From contig NC_064447.1 of the NCBI RefSeq assembly GCF_023343835.1, positions 9,072,501-9,136,500 of the forward strand: 64,000 nt of DNA, in the 5' to 3' direction. The position numbers were made by a program, and so were the translations under genes. Position 1 is the stretch's first letter, and the number at the start of each line of letters is the position of its first letter. The notes beneath the pieces were generated by a model that worked only from the letters and a program-made list of their open reading frames with translations, made no database searches and was not told where the DNA came from. This stretch comes from Lagopus muta (Eukaryota > Chordata > Aves > Galliformes > Phasianidae). Below, one piece after another: positions 48,101-59,440 of the stretch.

Positions 48101-51100
48101 ACAAGGACAACAGAGGAACAAGGCAGAGATGGCCCCATTTCATACAAGCCTGGCAAGGGACAGTGCAGCTGGTACAAGGTGAAAATCAGGGAAGGATCAC
48201 AGCCTCACACCAAGACACACATCCAGGCAGAAGATGGATGTGGACACTCCCATTTGAATTGCAGAGCTGCAGGCCCCAAGCCCCACAGAAAGGGCTGTAA
48301 ATACCAGCTCACAATGGCTGGGCACTGAAGCTGTAGCACCATGGAAATGAGCTTTCCAGCAAGGAGAGGACATTCTTAACTACAGCCAAGCACAGGCAGA
48401 TGATGATGGATGTTTTCATCTGGGACCAGAGTCATCAGCTGTGTTTGTGCTGGATAAATCACCTTCAGACTTTGCGAACACAAGAACCTGGAAATCGAGA
48501 ACATCAGCTGCAAATTCAGCCAGAAAACTCCCAGAGCAGCCAAGCAGAGGACAGTGTCTCCCAGCACAGCACAGCCCATCAGCTCCTGTTCATGTGGCTG
48601 AGTCAAGGGCTTGGGACAGCACAGAAAATCCACGTGAGTCCTTGGGAAATCCAGAGCTACTAGCAAACCCCAGCCCTGGAGGCAGTGTGGGATGGCAATG
48701 GTGTCTTAGCTCCTGCTGTAGAAGCACACTTCTGCTTTGTGCAGAAACACATGCACAAAGTGAAAACAGATCCAGATGTAACTGATGAAGTGACTCTTGT
48801 TAAGAGGCAGAAATGGGAGATGTGACAGGGTAAAATGTGACCACCAAGCTTTTCTTCCCCAAGTGACCCCAGTGATCCCAGCTTCAGAAGCAACACCAGT
48901 GAGCAGGACACCCCACTGACCTCAAACTACCACACATTGGCTTCCCCACTGCTGCCTTTGGGTTCACTGTCGAACAAGACAACCCATCCTTCTCCCTAAG
49001 ACATGAGTTGTGCCATGGCCTGAGAGATGAGAGCAGGACTCAAGCATGGAGCTGCAGGCACAGCAATGACCCTGCACACCCCATGGAACCAGCAGTGTCC
49101 ATGACAAACAGTGTCCATTAGCAAAGCCAAAGTTGTACCTGAAAAGCCCAGGTCCAGCAGGACAGCTCGTTTGCGGTCCTTCACACTACTGATCTGCTGG
49201 AACTGGAGGTCCACAACAAGGAAGAAGATGCATCCGAAGAAGGCAATAATGCCAATGGCAATGCCATAGCTGCAGGCACTCTCATTCTCATTGAAGATGC
49301 AATGTAGCTCAGGGTCTCTGCCATCCTTGTTCACATAGCACTCGTTCACAATGGAGCCGAACACCACGATGGAAAAGATCTGCAAAAGGAAGGAGAAAAC
49401 ACAACTTGCAGCTGCTTACATTTAACTCTGTTTTCCAACAGCAAAATAATTGGATTCAGTCCTGTGAGGCTCTACAGCAACATGGCATTTGCTAGATAGA
49501 TCCCCACACTCAGCTGGCTGGTGGTTCTATGCGATGGGCTGGCGGATGGCATCTAGGGCTCCAGATGCTGTGAGCCTGCTTGTTTTCAATGGTTTGGCTT
49601 GCAGTGTGTTTTAAGAGATGGGGAAGGAGGGGAAGGGAAACTAAACAGATTGGTCAGGTCTCTGAACAGTCTTTCTGCTTGTGCTGCTTTGCACCATCAG
49701 ACTGCACTCAATGAACCCCCTTGTGTAACTGCAGAGCAGAGAGAAATGAAGCTACAGATAATGGAGATGCTGAATGCATACTGGAGGGTGGATGGGGTGC
49801 TTGGGGACATGGAGAGCAGCTCACCTGGGTGTCATGGGAAGGAGGAAGAAGTTATGGTTGTGCTGCCATGCAAACATTGGCCAATTCAACCCCATAGCAG
49901 AGGCTGAAGGATGCAGTGCCTGCATCTGTTATGCAGTGACCCAGTTCCAGCCCTGCAAAGGACAGTAGAGAAGGAGCTCACTGGTGGCTGCCCCATTCCT
50001 GCTGCTGACTGCTGGGACCCACAGCAGAGCTAAGAGTAGCTTCCCAGCCCCCCAGCATACAGCAATGGAGAGAAGCAGCTGCTCCACAGTAGCTTCAACT
50101 CCAGCTCTCTAGGGCTTTGCCTCACATCCTGGCTGCAGAAAGGGAGCTGGGTCATAGCTGGGTCATGTGGCCGTGTCCATGAATGCCATTCACAGTGCTG
50201 CACGCCTAGGTAAATCCTTTATTCCTCTCCAAAACCAAAGGCAGCAAGCAGAAGCCACAGGACCAGCTGCATTCACTCTTGCAACCTGGGAAGCACTGTG
50301 CTGCTGCTTCCATTGCTGGGCTTAGAGTAGCAAGACCTGTGGATGCCCTTGCACCACACTGTGCATCTCTGATCTTGTCACTTGCTGCCAGCACCACAGG
50401 ATCGCTGCATACCTCCTTACCCTGCTGGCTCCCAGGATGCGTATCCAGGCAGAGACCACACACAGTTCCTCACTGCTTTCTCTGCAGTCACAGCTCTGTA
50501 CTGAGACACAAGACCGAAACGAGCGACAGCCAGATGCAGCAGCTCACAGCCACCTGCAGTCCACGGCTCTTGCAGTAACTGCCTGCTGACACTTCACCTT
50601 GCTCCCTAGTGCATAGGGGCAGCAGAACCAACAACAAACAAACCATTCAGAAGGCTTCCAGCACTGCAGTGTAATGCTGTGACAGCACGAGCACTGGCCA
50701 CGTGTCTCTATCCTGGCTACCCTGCAGTATTCCACATGGACAGCCCTTCTCCCTCTCCTCCACACTCTTCCCAGCTGGGTTGAAGCTGGGACAGAGGCAG
50801 TTCCAACTGAACATACTTGCAAATGCAAATGTCTCATCAGCAAACCTGTCTTAGATCCTCTCCACTAACTCCCCTCCATATTGGAGGGAACAACAAAGAA
50901 GCATGTCTTCAGGAGTGCAACCATGACAGATAGGTGCAGGGTATTTTCTTTCTCTGTGGGGCATCATCTGAAATAAATGATGAGCAGAAGTAGTGCTAAC
51001 AGTCCCTAGAGAACATCCTGCCTTAGGTGTGCAAGCAGATACCAGAGCACCTGCCCCTGCTCACTCCCAGTTCCACAAACCCATGAGCACAAATCCATCC

Positions 51101-54100
51101 AAGGACAAAGATCATCTTTAAACTGTCAGCTAGGAGCTCACTCCTCTTGCACTTGCATTTCAAGTTAGCTCACTGCTGGGCCATGTTGGATGATGGAGAT
51201 GCTCTAGGACCTGCCTGTCAATTGAGCAGGCATCTCTGTGCTACCCAGACATGCTGCTTTCCTTCCAAGCATCCCTCATCTTCAAATTTAACCAAGGCCT
51301 GGGGTTCTTTCCCCGCTCCTCTCAGCCCCAAGCACCACCACAAGCTCACTGCTAACGTGAGTCACTGCCTGCATTCACACCCAGCTTCTCGTTGTCTCAC
51401 CGTGACGGCCGCATCATCATGTAAAGAACAACAGGGCTGCATTGTAAGAAGGAAGCAACAAACAACAACAAACAGCAATAATGATTTTCCCAGAGCTTTG
51501 GCAGCAGCTGTAATATCAGCAGTTGTAAAAATCTGTTCATAAATAATGCAAAATTGTTATTTACTATCAGAAATAGCAGCAGCATTTATAAAACAGCCCC
51601 TGGAATAAATAATGTGATTCTGGAAAAACATGAATAATTGAGAACCTCTGATTCCACTGGATTATTTCTCTGGCAGGCCAGTGAACTTGCACTTAGCTTC
51701 TCAGATAAGTGTTTTTACTAAATCCTCCCAGGATTAGCAACCTGCCTTATTTCTTGGTGCTTTCAGATGCCTCCTGTGCTCATAGCCTGGCTGGGTGATG
51801 CAGTACCATGGTTGCCCACAGAGTTGATGCTGCTCCTGGGGGAAAGCAAAACCTATGCTGAGAGAGCACATCAAAAGGATCATGGCTGGAAGGCAGGATC
51901 GGATACCCAGGTCTGTTAAAGGAGAATGCCCAGAGAGCAATCATGGAAGAGCACAAAAGCCAAAAGGTGCCCGTAATGCACACACCTGGGACCAATGCAA
52001 ACGTCACCAGAGATGGTACTTGCAGATATCCTACTGCTTAGCTTTAACTTCCAGTGAGTTTTGCTCTGTTCAGTGCAGAGAATTGCACCTGTCTTGCAGC
52101 TGGGGCATCCCGCAGAAAGGGGCTGAGAGGTGAGACAGCCATCGGATGCACAGCCCAGCAACAGTGAGTGCATGTGTTGGATGGAGGTACTCAAATCATC
52201 ATGCTGACTGAAGGACGCCTGTCAAAACAAGCTTGTCAGTGAGAACAAGTCTTTCCATGTTTTTTCTCTCCCTCTCCTCATGATTGATATTAATTTTCTT
52301 AAAAAACAAAACAACAACTGCTGCTGGTAATTCTCATTTTAATGAGAATAGACTTGGTGTTGTTTTGCTATGTGCAGGTTAAAAGAAAGTTAAGGAAAGG
52401 GGTGTAGATGGGGGAAAAGTAAAACCCACAGGACTTTTTTAAGTTCATGAAAAACAAGTGCCAGTCCCTAACTACCTCCACAGCCCTTGCTTGCTCAAGC
52501 TCTCAACCAGTTCATCAGAGACCTGAGAGAGAAAATGCAAGGTCAGATTCTCCACAAGTGGCTGGAGAAGCACTCTGGTTAGGAGGATGCAAGAAGAGCT
52601 GTACACACTGCAACACAGATGAGCTGCTTGTGCAAATGCAGAGCTGTCCAGTATCCCTGAGCAAGAGGGGACACTGTCAGGCAGCAAGCTCTTCTGTAGC
52701 ACAGGTCAAAGGGGTGTGAGTACAGCAACCTATAATGGGGATTGAGTACAGACCATGAGTCTGGAAAACAACTGCTACACAGCTGAAACCAGAGGGCTTT
52801 GAGCATCGCCCTATGACCAGTGCTCCAGTGGTGCACCCCAGGGGCTTTGGGACAGACAGGTAACAGCGCCCAGTTGGTGGGCAGCACGCTGCTGAATGAC
52901 ACCTACTTTCTTCTAAAGAGAAGGAGCAGCCTGCCACAGAGCTTGCTCACACCAGGTTTTTGCCATCCGGATATGGATGGCTGGCCAGGCTGCCCTGGCT
53001 TGGGTCTGCCATCACACTTTGCAGATTTATATTCCTTCCTGCAGCATCAGTCTGCCAGACCCCAGACCTGCAGGTATTCTATCCACACTGCTTTCAGCCT
53101 TCTGTCACCCAGGCACCTGAAATGTGCATATGGAGTTCTGACAATCTAAGCACAGTCATCACAAGGAAAACAAAAAGCAAGAAACGCGAGAGCATGAGCT
53201 GAAAGCACCAGTGTGTGAGCTGTCAGCCATTTTAAGGTGAGATGTTTCCAGTGTCGATGCACTGTGCTTCAATCGGGGGCCTATGAAAAAGCACTGCCAG
53301 AAGGTGTGGGTTTGTAGGAGACTGCAGAACCTTGCTTTGATTACACACACAAGCAACTGCTAACGTTAACACTGAGGAAATTTGACGCATGGAGAAGAAT
53401 GATCTACTCCTAATTTGCTCTGCAGTAGCTCTCAGTCAATGGTGATAGGCACAACCCAGATGGACAGAGCCAACACCAACATCAGGGCGAGCTCTTGTCA
53501 GATGCTGCCTTCTCCAGCCCCCTCTGCTCCTTGAACCATCCCTGAGTGAGGATGGGCAGCAAACAAGAAGGAAAAATTACCAAGGTCAGACACACACAGG
53601 CCACATCCTGCCCAGCACTGGGCATTTTAGCCCCCACTGGGCCCTGGGCTGGAGCTGCCCTGTACCACAAGGACACCCTGCTTGGATCTGGGCTGCACCT
53701 CAGTGCTTCACACCTTCCAAGCTCAAATTCTGGGGGAATCTAGGCCCCTGTCCTCCCCATTTCATCCTTACAGCTGTCAGTAACAGCAAAGTTTTCTGCA
53801 CGCAGCAGCATAATTTACTGGGGTACGTGAAGGCCAACAACCAACCTAAGCACTGCCAGATCTCCCATGAGGACTGAGGATGTGACCACAAAGGAAAGAC
53901 CTGATGCAGTTTCTGGCACAGAACCGGATAGCGTGATGCCAACCCTAATAAGGTTATGGACATGTCTAATGGGCTAATCAGACTGTGAAGGATGCATGTT
54001 GATGACCACATGACTGCTTTGTACTGAATTACCTTTTCTAATGCGGCAAAAGATGTTGGTTGAAACACAGCATCCATTCAAAGTTCCTGGTCTAGTGGCA

Positions 54101-57100
54101 CAATCTGAGCACGCATCAAACTGACAGCGTTTGGAACCAGTGATCACAGGAAAACGGAAATTCAGCTGCATTTTAAGCTCAGATGTGGTGAAACTTCTGT
54201 ATAATTTCATTAACAAAAATGTAAAGCTAAAGGTCAGCCTTTAATATCTACAGCCCACGGAAAAGGAAAATTAAGACGGAAATCTGGTGACCTTACTGAA
54301 AGCAGCCAGTGCTAGACAAAGCCCAGGGCAGCCAAGATCACAGCACTGACTCTGAGCATTGCCACAAGCTCCTGAGGCACAGCCCAGCCATGCAGCCCCT
54401 CTCTGAGAGCCACAAGCCCTCCATGCTGGGGACGACCCTGCAGCCAGGGCAGAGGTTCCTCATGAAGGCAGGAGGGACACTGCCTGGTTCCCTCCTGTGC
54501 CCAGGGTGCAGCGCAGTGGCCACCCCTTGCTCTCCTGCTGCAGTTTGGCTGCTCTGCTCCTAAGCTAAAAACAAGCAGCCTATACAATGAGCACACAGCA
54601 GGCAGCAGCACCTTTCACCCTCCCAAAGAAACCAAACAAACCTGAAAGAGGGCAGAAACGGCCCACTACCCACTCCAAGAACGAATCTCCTACCCATAAC
54701 ACATCCATCCCAGTTCTTACCTAACTCATCCCTCAGCAAAGCACACGTGTCTCACTGAAAGATAATGATTTACCATATTATGGACTAATACACAGCTCAG
54801 GAAAAAGCCAGCACATAAACACTTCTCCTGGATCTGAGCCAAAGCATTCTCTGGTCCTATAAATTCACTACCTCATATCAAAGGTTATGGGGATTTCCAC
54901 TTGCTATGCCCATGGCGAGGCAATCAGTTTTGGCTGCTGTTGGTCCATCCTGTAATAAAGGTTATGCTCCTAAAGGCAAAATGCTGGGCTCAATGAGCTA
55001 ACACTGTACAGGAACAGGGCGAGCTCCTTTCAGATGCTGCCTTCTCCAGCCCCCTCTGCTCCTTGAGTGAGGATGGGCAGCAAACAAGAAGGAAAAATTA
55101 CCAAGGTCAGACACACACAGGCCACATCCTGCTCAGCACTGGGCATTTTAGCCCCCACTGGGCCCTGGCTGGAGCTGCACCAGCCAACAGGTGATGCACT
55201 ACACTCCCATTCAGCTTTAGGAAACCAGAAAGGCCCTAGGCAGGGCAGGGCAAGTGCCAGCCACAGGCAATGCTGTACCATGGCACACACCCTGGGTAAG
55301 TGGAGCAACTCTGAGTCACACCAAAGTCACTGTAAGGAAATGCTGAAGCCCTTAAAGCTGTAGGAAACTTGCAGAGATCCAGCATGGCAGAAGAAACCCC
55401 AAAGCACACATGCTGAGGCTGCCAGCTCTTGGGTTGAAAGCTGACATGTCAAGGAAAAAGGCTTTTAGTGTTGCTGTTATTGAAATTCATACCAATTACT
55501 AAAAACATTTACTTTAATAGCATATTTACCATAACTGCTTTTAAAAGTCAAATCTAAAGGTGCATTAAGCAAACAATTCCCCTTAAAAGCTGCATGGCTG
55601 CTTAGAAGCACGTACAGCCGTGGCATGACAGAAAGGGGAGCTCATGGTTCTGCAGGCAGGCCTTGGTGAGCACCAACTTTGTTTTGTTGTGCAAAAAACG
55701 CCCAAAAAGGAAACCACAAGAGTGATCACATCTTCTTCTGACAAACTGCATCAGACACAGGGGGAAGAGATGAATGAGGAACTGTTAAGTGGTTCTTTCC
55801 AGCTTTTGGTTTTACAGCTTATACCAGGATAGGTTTTTTTTCCTTTCAGATATTCAGAATTGCAGTGTATGGAGAGGTCACAGTATGAGGTAGGATCAGG
55901 AATCCCCTTTCACCAAAACTTACATTTGGGAATTTCTAACCCAAAGTCACCATTCACCCACAGGTCCCTCAGATGTTTGTAAGCACCAGAGCTGAACCCA
56001 CAGCCCCAAAGCAACCGCTGGAACTGCAGAATGGAGCTGCATCCTGCTTGGCAATGACAGGTTATGAAACCCCCATCAGCAGGCAGCAGCCAGTGGGTTG
56101 ACTGGCTGCTTAAAGTAAGGGTCTCCACTGCTCACATCTCATTTGAACCAGCACATCTCCAAGGGCCACCAAGGCAGCTCCCTCCTCCAAAAGAAACACT
56201 ATCCAGATGGACCTGGACTGGTTTGAAACGTGGGCCCACAAGAACTGAATGAGGTACAACAAGGCCCAGTGTGAAGTAATGCACTTGGGTTGGGGCAAAA
56301 AGTGGGGCTGTTGGAGCAGAGCCAGCAGAGGGCACGGGGATGCTTAGAGGACTGGAGCACCTCTGCTGTGAGAACAGCCTGCAGGAGCTGGGGGTGTTCA
56401 GCTTGGAGAACAGAAGGCTGGGGTGGCTTTATGATCCTTTCCAACCCAACCATTCTGTGATCCTATAATGGCAGCAAGGATTAAGCCTCCAAGGTTTGCT
56501 CCTACAACACGGGTTAAACATGCTTAAAAAGATGTGACAACAAGCAATAGGAAGGGGAATCACATTTAAAAAAAAATGCCCCCACACCTACACCCAGCTC
56601 AAGGGGTTTCTGAACAAGCTCTGCTGTGGCTATGCAAAGCAAAGGTGGAGGTTGTGAAGCAAGTAATGGAGCGTTGCAGCGGCTGTGGGGTTGTGCTGCA
56701 CACCCCAGCCTGGCAAAGGGAAGCTTCAGTTGGAACAGAAAGGCAGCAAGATCTTAAACAGATACTGCTTTGTAGTGCATTGCCTGCCGCCTCCGTCCAA
56801 GCTCTCCATCTTAAAACAGGCTGTGGGTTTGATCTGGCACAAGCAGTAAAGCTAAAAAGAGCCTGGGCACACTTTGCAAGAAGTAACAGCAGCCATGCAC
56901 CAGGTGGAACGGAAACTGGCCCCAAGTACCCAGCTCACACCGACCACATCCCTGCTTGTGCTGAAGGGCAGCCAGTGGCACACAGCTGGGTCACAGCATC
57001 ACAGCATGGGGACTCCACACCCCTGTGCTGCATCTGCAAGGGAGATTCACAACAGATCTTCCAGCAGAAGTGAGACAAGGGAAGCATCCACATGGCTTCA

Positions 57101-58686
57101 ACATGTACTTTCTAAGCCTTATTGAATCTTCACGTTGCAAACCCTGTGCACGTCATGTTCATGAAAGCCAAAGGGCCCCTCCACCTGATTAAAGTTGACC
57201 CGTTCTGTAGTTATACACGTTCATTTTTCTGAACCCAGAACCTACAAAATGAATGACTTCTCTACTGAACAGCCAACAAGTACACACACATATCTTCTAA
57301 GCTGGAATTTTTAGTTCATCTCCTATACGCTGTTCCTGTTGCCCATAAGTCCTAGAAGGGTGAGCTCTCTGGCTGGGTGCTGGCAGATCTTTTTAAAGGG
57401 AGCCCAACTCAACACCTGTTGGCCACTGATTTATCTGACCATGCCCAAACCAACATGTTGCCAATGATTTGCCTTGTGGAGGATCCCACTGGATCCCAAC
57501 CAAGTACTCCAGGTTGAAATGATACTTCTAGGAAATGCCTGCCAGCAGGAGCCTCACAAACCCTGCTCCACATCTGGATGCTCCATATCCATAAACTCCA
57601 CTCTCCTCCAGTAATGGAGCAAAGGGCTTTTTTAAAGCCCTGGCAAGTTCACTGGCTCCAATCCAGCCAAACAATTAAGCATGTGGTTGAACTTCAGGCA
57701 TGTGATTGCCGCTGGAACTGCTCATGTGCTTGAAGATAAGTGCATGCTCCCATGTTATGCTGCTCAGGCGCCCCAGGGTCCCCCTGCACAGTGCGATGGC
57801 AGCTGCACAGGCAGCCCCTTCCCTCAACACCTCTCCCTTCCCTTGCTGCATGCACGTGGCACTGCTGAAGGTGACACAGAGCCAGCAGCCATGGCCTCCA
57901 TGCACGAGCAAGGATGAGCCTCCAGGGCCCAGCTTTGAGAACCAGAGCCTGCAGGAGCAGGGCTGAGACTCCATGCCGGGGACTTTGGGCATTGCAGAGC
58001 TCTCCAGCCATGCACGCTTTTAGATTGTAGCAGGTGAGAGCCGAGCACTGCAGCCTGGCAGCACAGCTCTCTGGCTGCTTATTCATGGAGCAGCAATGGG
58101 CAAAGACTTCACTGAGTGGCTGCAGCACAGATCCCACCTCCTGTTGCCCCTTGCACGGCAGAACTCACGTATGGGAAAGGACCAGCAAACATAACATCCA
58201 TTTGGATGCACAGGGGGAGCTGGGCAGGGCTGGCTGTAAGATTTCATCTCTCTTACACATGCACACAGAGAGCACGGATGGGAAGAAAATGTCCTCTGCT
58301 TCTGTGCTGCACCCTGCTCTCTCACGCTCAAGCACCACGGATAAAACCACTGCAGGGCTACGGCATCGGCCACCCGCCGCACCGTGCCCGTCCCCACGGA
58401 ACTTCCCACGGGAGCCAGCGGCCAAAGCGCTGCCCGTTGCACGGTGCCTGCAGGCTGCACGCCGCACGGCACCGCACACCGCGCACCGCACGCACAATAC
58501 CCGGGCACTGCAGACCGCACGGGCACCGCACGCTGCAACGGGCGCCGCTCCGCGCCCGGCCACCGCACGCTGCCCGCCCCGCCTTACCCAAGCCGTCGCC
58601 CGGAGGATGGTTTGCGGCTGCTTAAGGAAATCCAGAGGATCGACGGCGCCGCCGGCCCGACCCGCTCCGAAGGACGCTCCTTCCAT
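41974..58686 (-). CDS. SYNGR3: SYNGR3, synaptogyrin-3 (four coding exons)
   Basis: Synaptogyrin-3 is a four-pass MARVEL-type protein of synaptic vesicles; in mammals it binds the dopamine transporter and tau. Exons (minus): 58686-58588, 49379-49139, 43764-43622, 42183-41974. They total 693 bases, 230 residues plus stop, in phase at every GT/AG junction; human has 229. The N-terminus is MEGASFGAGRAG. Membrane segments lie at about 33-49 (IFSIVVFGSIVNE), 71-92 (YGIAIGIIAFFGCIFF), 113-130 (FLSFLWFVAFCFLANQ) and 148-168 (IAFSFFSIIVWVALALK). The conserved QQISSVKDRKRAVLLDLGFSG loop lies between the second and third. The cytoplasmic tail is Tyr-rich (YPGYP, ETYQSPPFTET) and ends KGYQVPAY, the synaptogyrin-3 signature. 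Introns 1 and 2 are long (9.2 and 5.4 kb). It converges with ZNF598. Confidence 0.97.
42184..43621 (-). other. SYNGR3: SYNGR3 intron 3
   Basis: About 1.4 kb with no recognised element. Confidence 0.9.
43622..43764 (-). CDS. SYNGR3: SYNGR3 exon 3: third and part of fourth membrane segment
   Basis: It encodes FLSFLWFVAFCFLANQWQR, the loop TTMSKGASQGADAAR, then ASIAFSFFSIIVW. Acceptor CTCCTCCAG, donor TGG|GTGAGT. Confidence 0.95.
43765..49138 (-). other. SYNGR3: SYNGR3 intron 2
   Basis: About 5.4 kb. It contains a 21-bp near-perfect tandem duplication at about 44010-44050 (agtttagccacctaaatctt) and a 13-bp one at about 44455-44480. No gene or CR1 tail was recognised. Confidence 0.9.
49139..49379 (-). 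CDS. SYNGR3: SYNGR3 exon 2: first two membrane segments
   Basis: It encodes residues 34-113, from IFSIVVFGSIVNECYVN through the lumenal loop (HCIFNENESAC) and second membrane segment to LLDLGFSG. Acceptor TTTTGCAG, donor TCAG|GTACAA, phase 1. Confidence 0.95.
53483..53658 (+). repeat. Local duplication, copy A
   Basis: This 176-base segment, from cagggcgagctc to gctggagctgc, recurs at 55015-55178. The copies differ by three substitutions, an 11-base indel (present here as aaccatccctg) and one single-base indel. It matches no family I know. Confidence 0.95.
55015..55178 (+). repeat. Local duplication, copy B
   Basis: This 164-base direct repeat of 53483-53658 starts 1,532 bases from the start of copy A. 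It lacks 11 bases that in copy A lie between two TGA triplets, so it probably lost them by slippage. Confidence 0.95.
56203..56469 (+). mobile_element. CR1 LINE fragment in SYNGR3 intron 1
   Basis: It shows the CR1 phrases gatggacctggactggtttg, gtgaagtaatgcacttggg, ctgcaggagctgggggtgttcagc, and the terminal ctttatgatcctttccaaccc with attctgtgatcctata. An internal segment is missing. It is antisense to SYNGR3. Confidence 0.85.
58328..58348 (+). promoter_or_regulatory. RE1/NRSE-like motif
   Basis: The sequence tcaagcaccacggataaaacc matches 15 of 21 positions of the REST element as I remember it, with the central AGCACCACGGA intact. The right half is poor. It lies in SYNGR3 intron 1, about 240 bases past exon 1. 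Confidence 0.35.
58437..58570 (+). repeat. GCAC-rich degenerate repeat
   Basis: Phrases such as gcaccgcacg, gcacgccgcacgg and gccaccgcacgctgc recur over about 130 bases, just inside SYNGR3 intron 1. Units are short and irregular. Confidence 0.6.
58588..58686 (-). CDS. SYNGR3: SYNGR3 exon 1
   Basis: It encodes residues 1-33, MEGASFGAGRAGGAVDP followed by FLKQPQTILRATAW. The donor is TGG|GTAAGG, phase 0. Confidence 0.95.
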
Positions 58687-58989
58687 CTTCCCCCACCGCC
58701 CGCTCCGCTCCGGCGCCGCTCCGAGCCGAGCCGCGCGCGCTCCCCGCGCCGGCCGCGCGCTTTTCGCGTGGGTTCGTCCGCAGCGCCGCGCGCGGGCAGC
58801 GGGAAGAAGCAGCCGAGGGGCGGGGGGGCGGCGGCAGGTGCACGCGCCCGGCGTGCCGCTCACCGCAACGCGACCGCCTCCCGTCGCGGGAGGCCGAGCT
58901 CAGCGAGCGGTGCGGGCGCTGCGGGCCATCGGCACGGGCACCGCGCTGCAGACGGGAACACCGCGCAATGACCTCAAACGGCATCAACG

Positions 58990-59440
58990 GCCATGAGCGT
59001 CATGCCACAGCCAGAGACATCGTGCCATGCCCATGAGCATCATACTACAGCTGGAGACAGCATGCAATGGCCATGAGCACCACGCTACAGCCAGGGACGC
59101 CATGCCATGCCAATGAGCATCATGCCACAGCCAGGGACACCACGTAATGACCAGAAGCACCATACTACTACTACAGACACCATGCAATGTCCATGAGCAC
59201 CATGCAATGATTAAAAACACTGTACCGCAGCCAAGAGACACCATGCAACGGCTGTAAGCATGATGCTGCAGCCAGGGATACCATGCAATAACCATGAGCG
59301 CTGTGCAATGACCGGGACAGCAAGTTATAGACTGGAATGCCGTGCAATGGCCACAGGCACCATGCTGCAGCCATGATGAAAACACTACAATCAGGGACAT
59401 TGTGCTGTAACTTGGGACATCATGCTGCAGCCATCATCAC
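58990..59440 (+). repeat. 40-bp minisatellite upstream of SYNGR3
   Basis: Units of about 40 bases read like ccatgagcatcatgccacag followed by ccagggacaccatgcaatgg. The first four units keep exact 40-base length; later ones (to about 59440) are diverged or partial. It starts about 300 bases before the SYNGR3 start codon. The CGHCTALM/WCPWLWHDAH-type frame on the minus strand is produced by the repeat and is not a gene. Confidence 0.85.

Larger units (their letters stand above)
49380..58587 (-). other. SYNGR3: SYNGR3 intron 1
   Basis: About 9.2 kb. It contains a local duplication (53483-53658 and 55015-55178), a CR1 fragment on the opposite strand (56203-56469), an RE1-like motif (58328-58348) and a GCAC-rich repeat next to exon 1. 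No other gene was recognised. Confidence 0.9.
58340..58960. promoter_or_regulatory. CpG island and TATA-less promoter of SYNGR3
   Basis: CpG-dense, very GC-rich sequence covers SYNGR3 exon 1, the start of intron 1 and about 270 bases upstream. No TATA box was seen. A 40-bp minisatellite begins at its upstream edge. Confidence 0.8.

Noticed and set aside
53482-55308. Similar minus-strand frames (VACVCLTLVIFPSCLLPILTQG) in both copies of the duplication
   Set aside because: The similarity is explained by the DNA duplication itself; there is no splice pattern or homology supporting an alternative SYNGR3 exon.
58034-58996. 320-codon plus-strand frame over the SYNGR3 promoter
   Set aside because: It is antisense to SYNGR3 exon 1 in a CpG island where stops are rare, with compositionally biased Arg/Ala/Pro content.
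58984-59400. 138-codon minus-strand frame rich in Trp, His and Cys
   Set aside because: Its 13-residue periodicity comes from the 40-bp minisatellite; no family resemblance.
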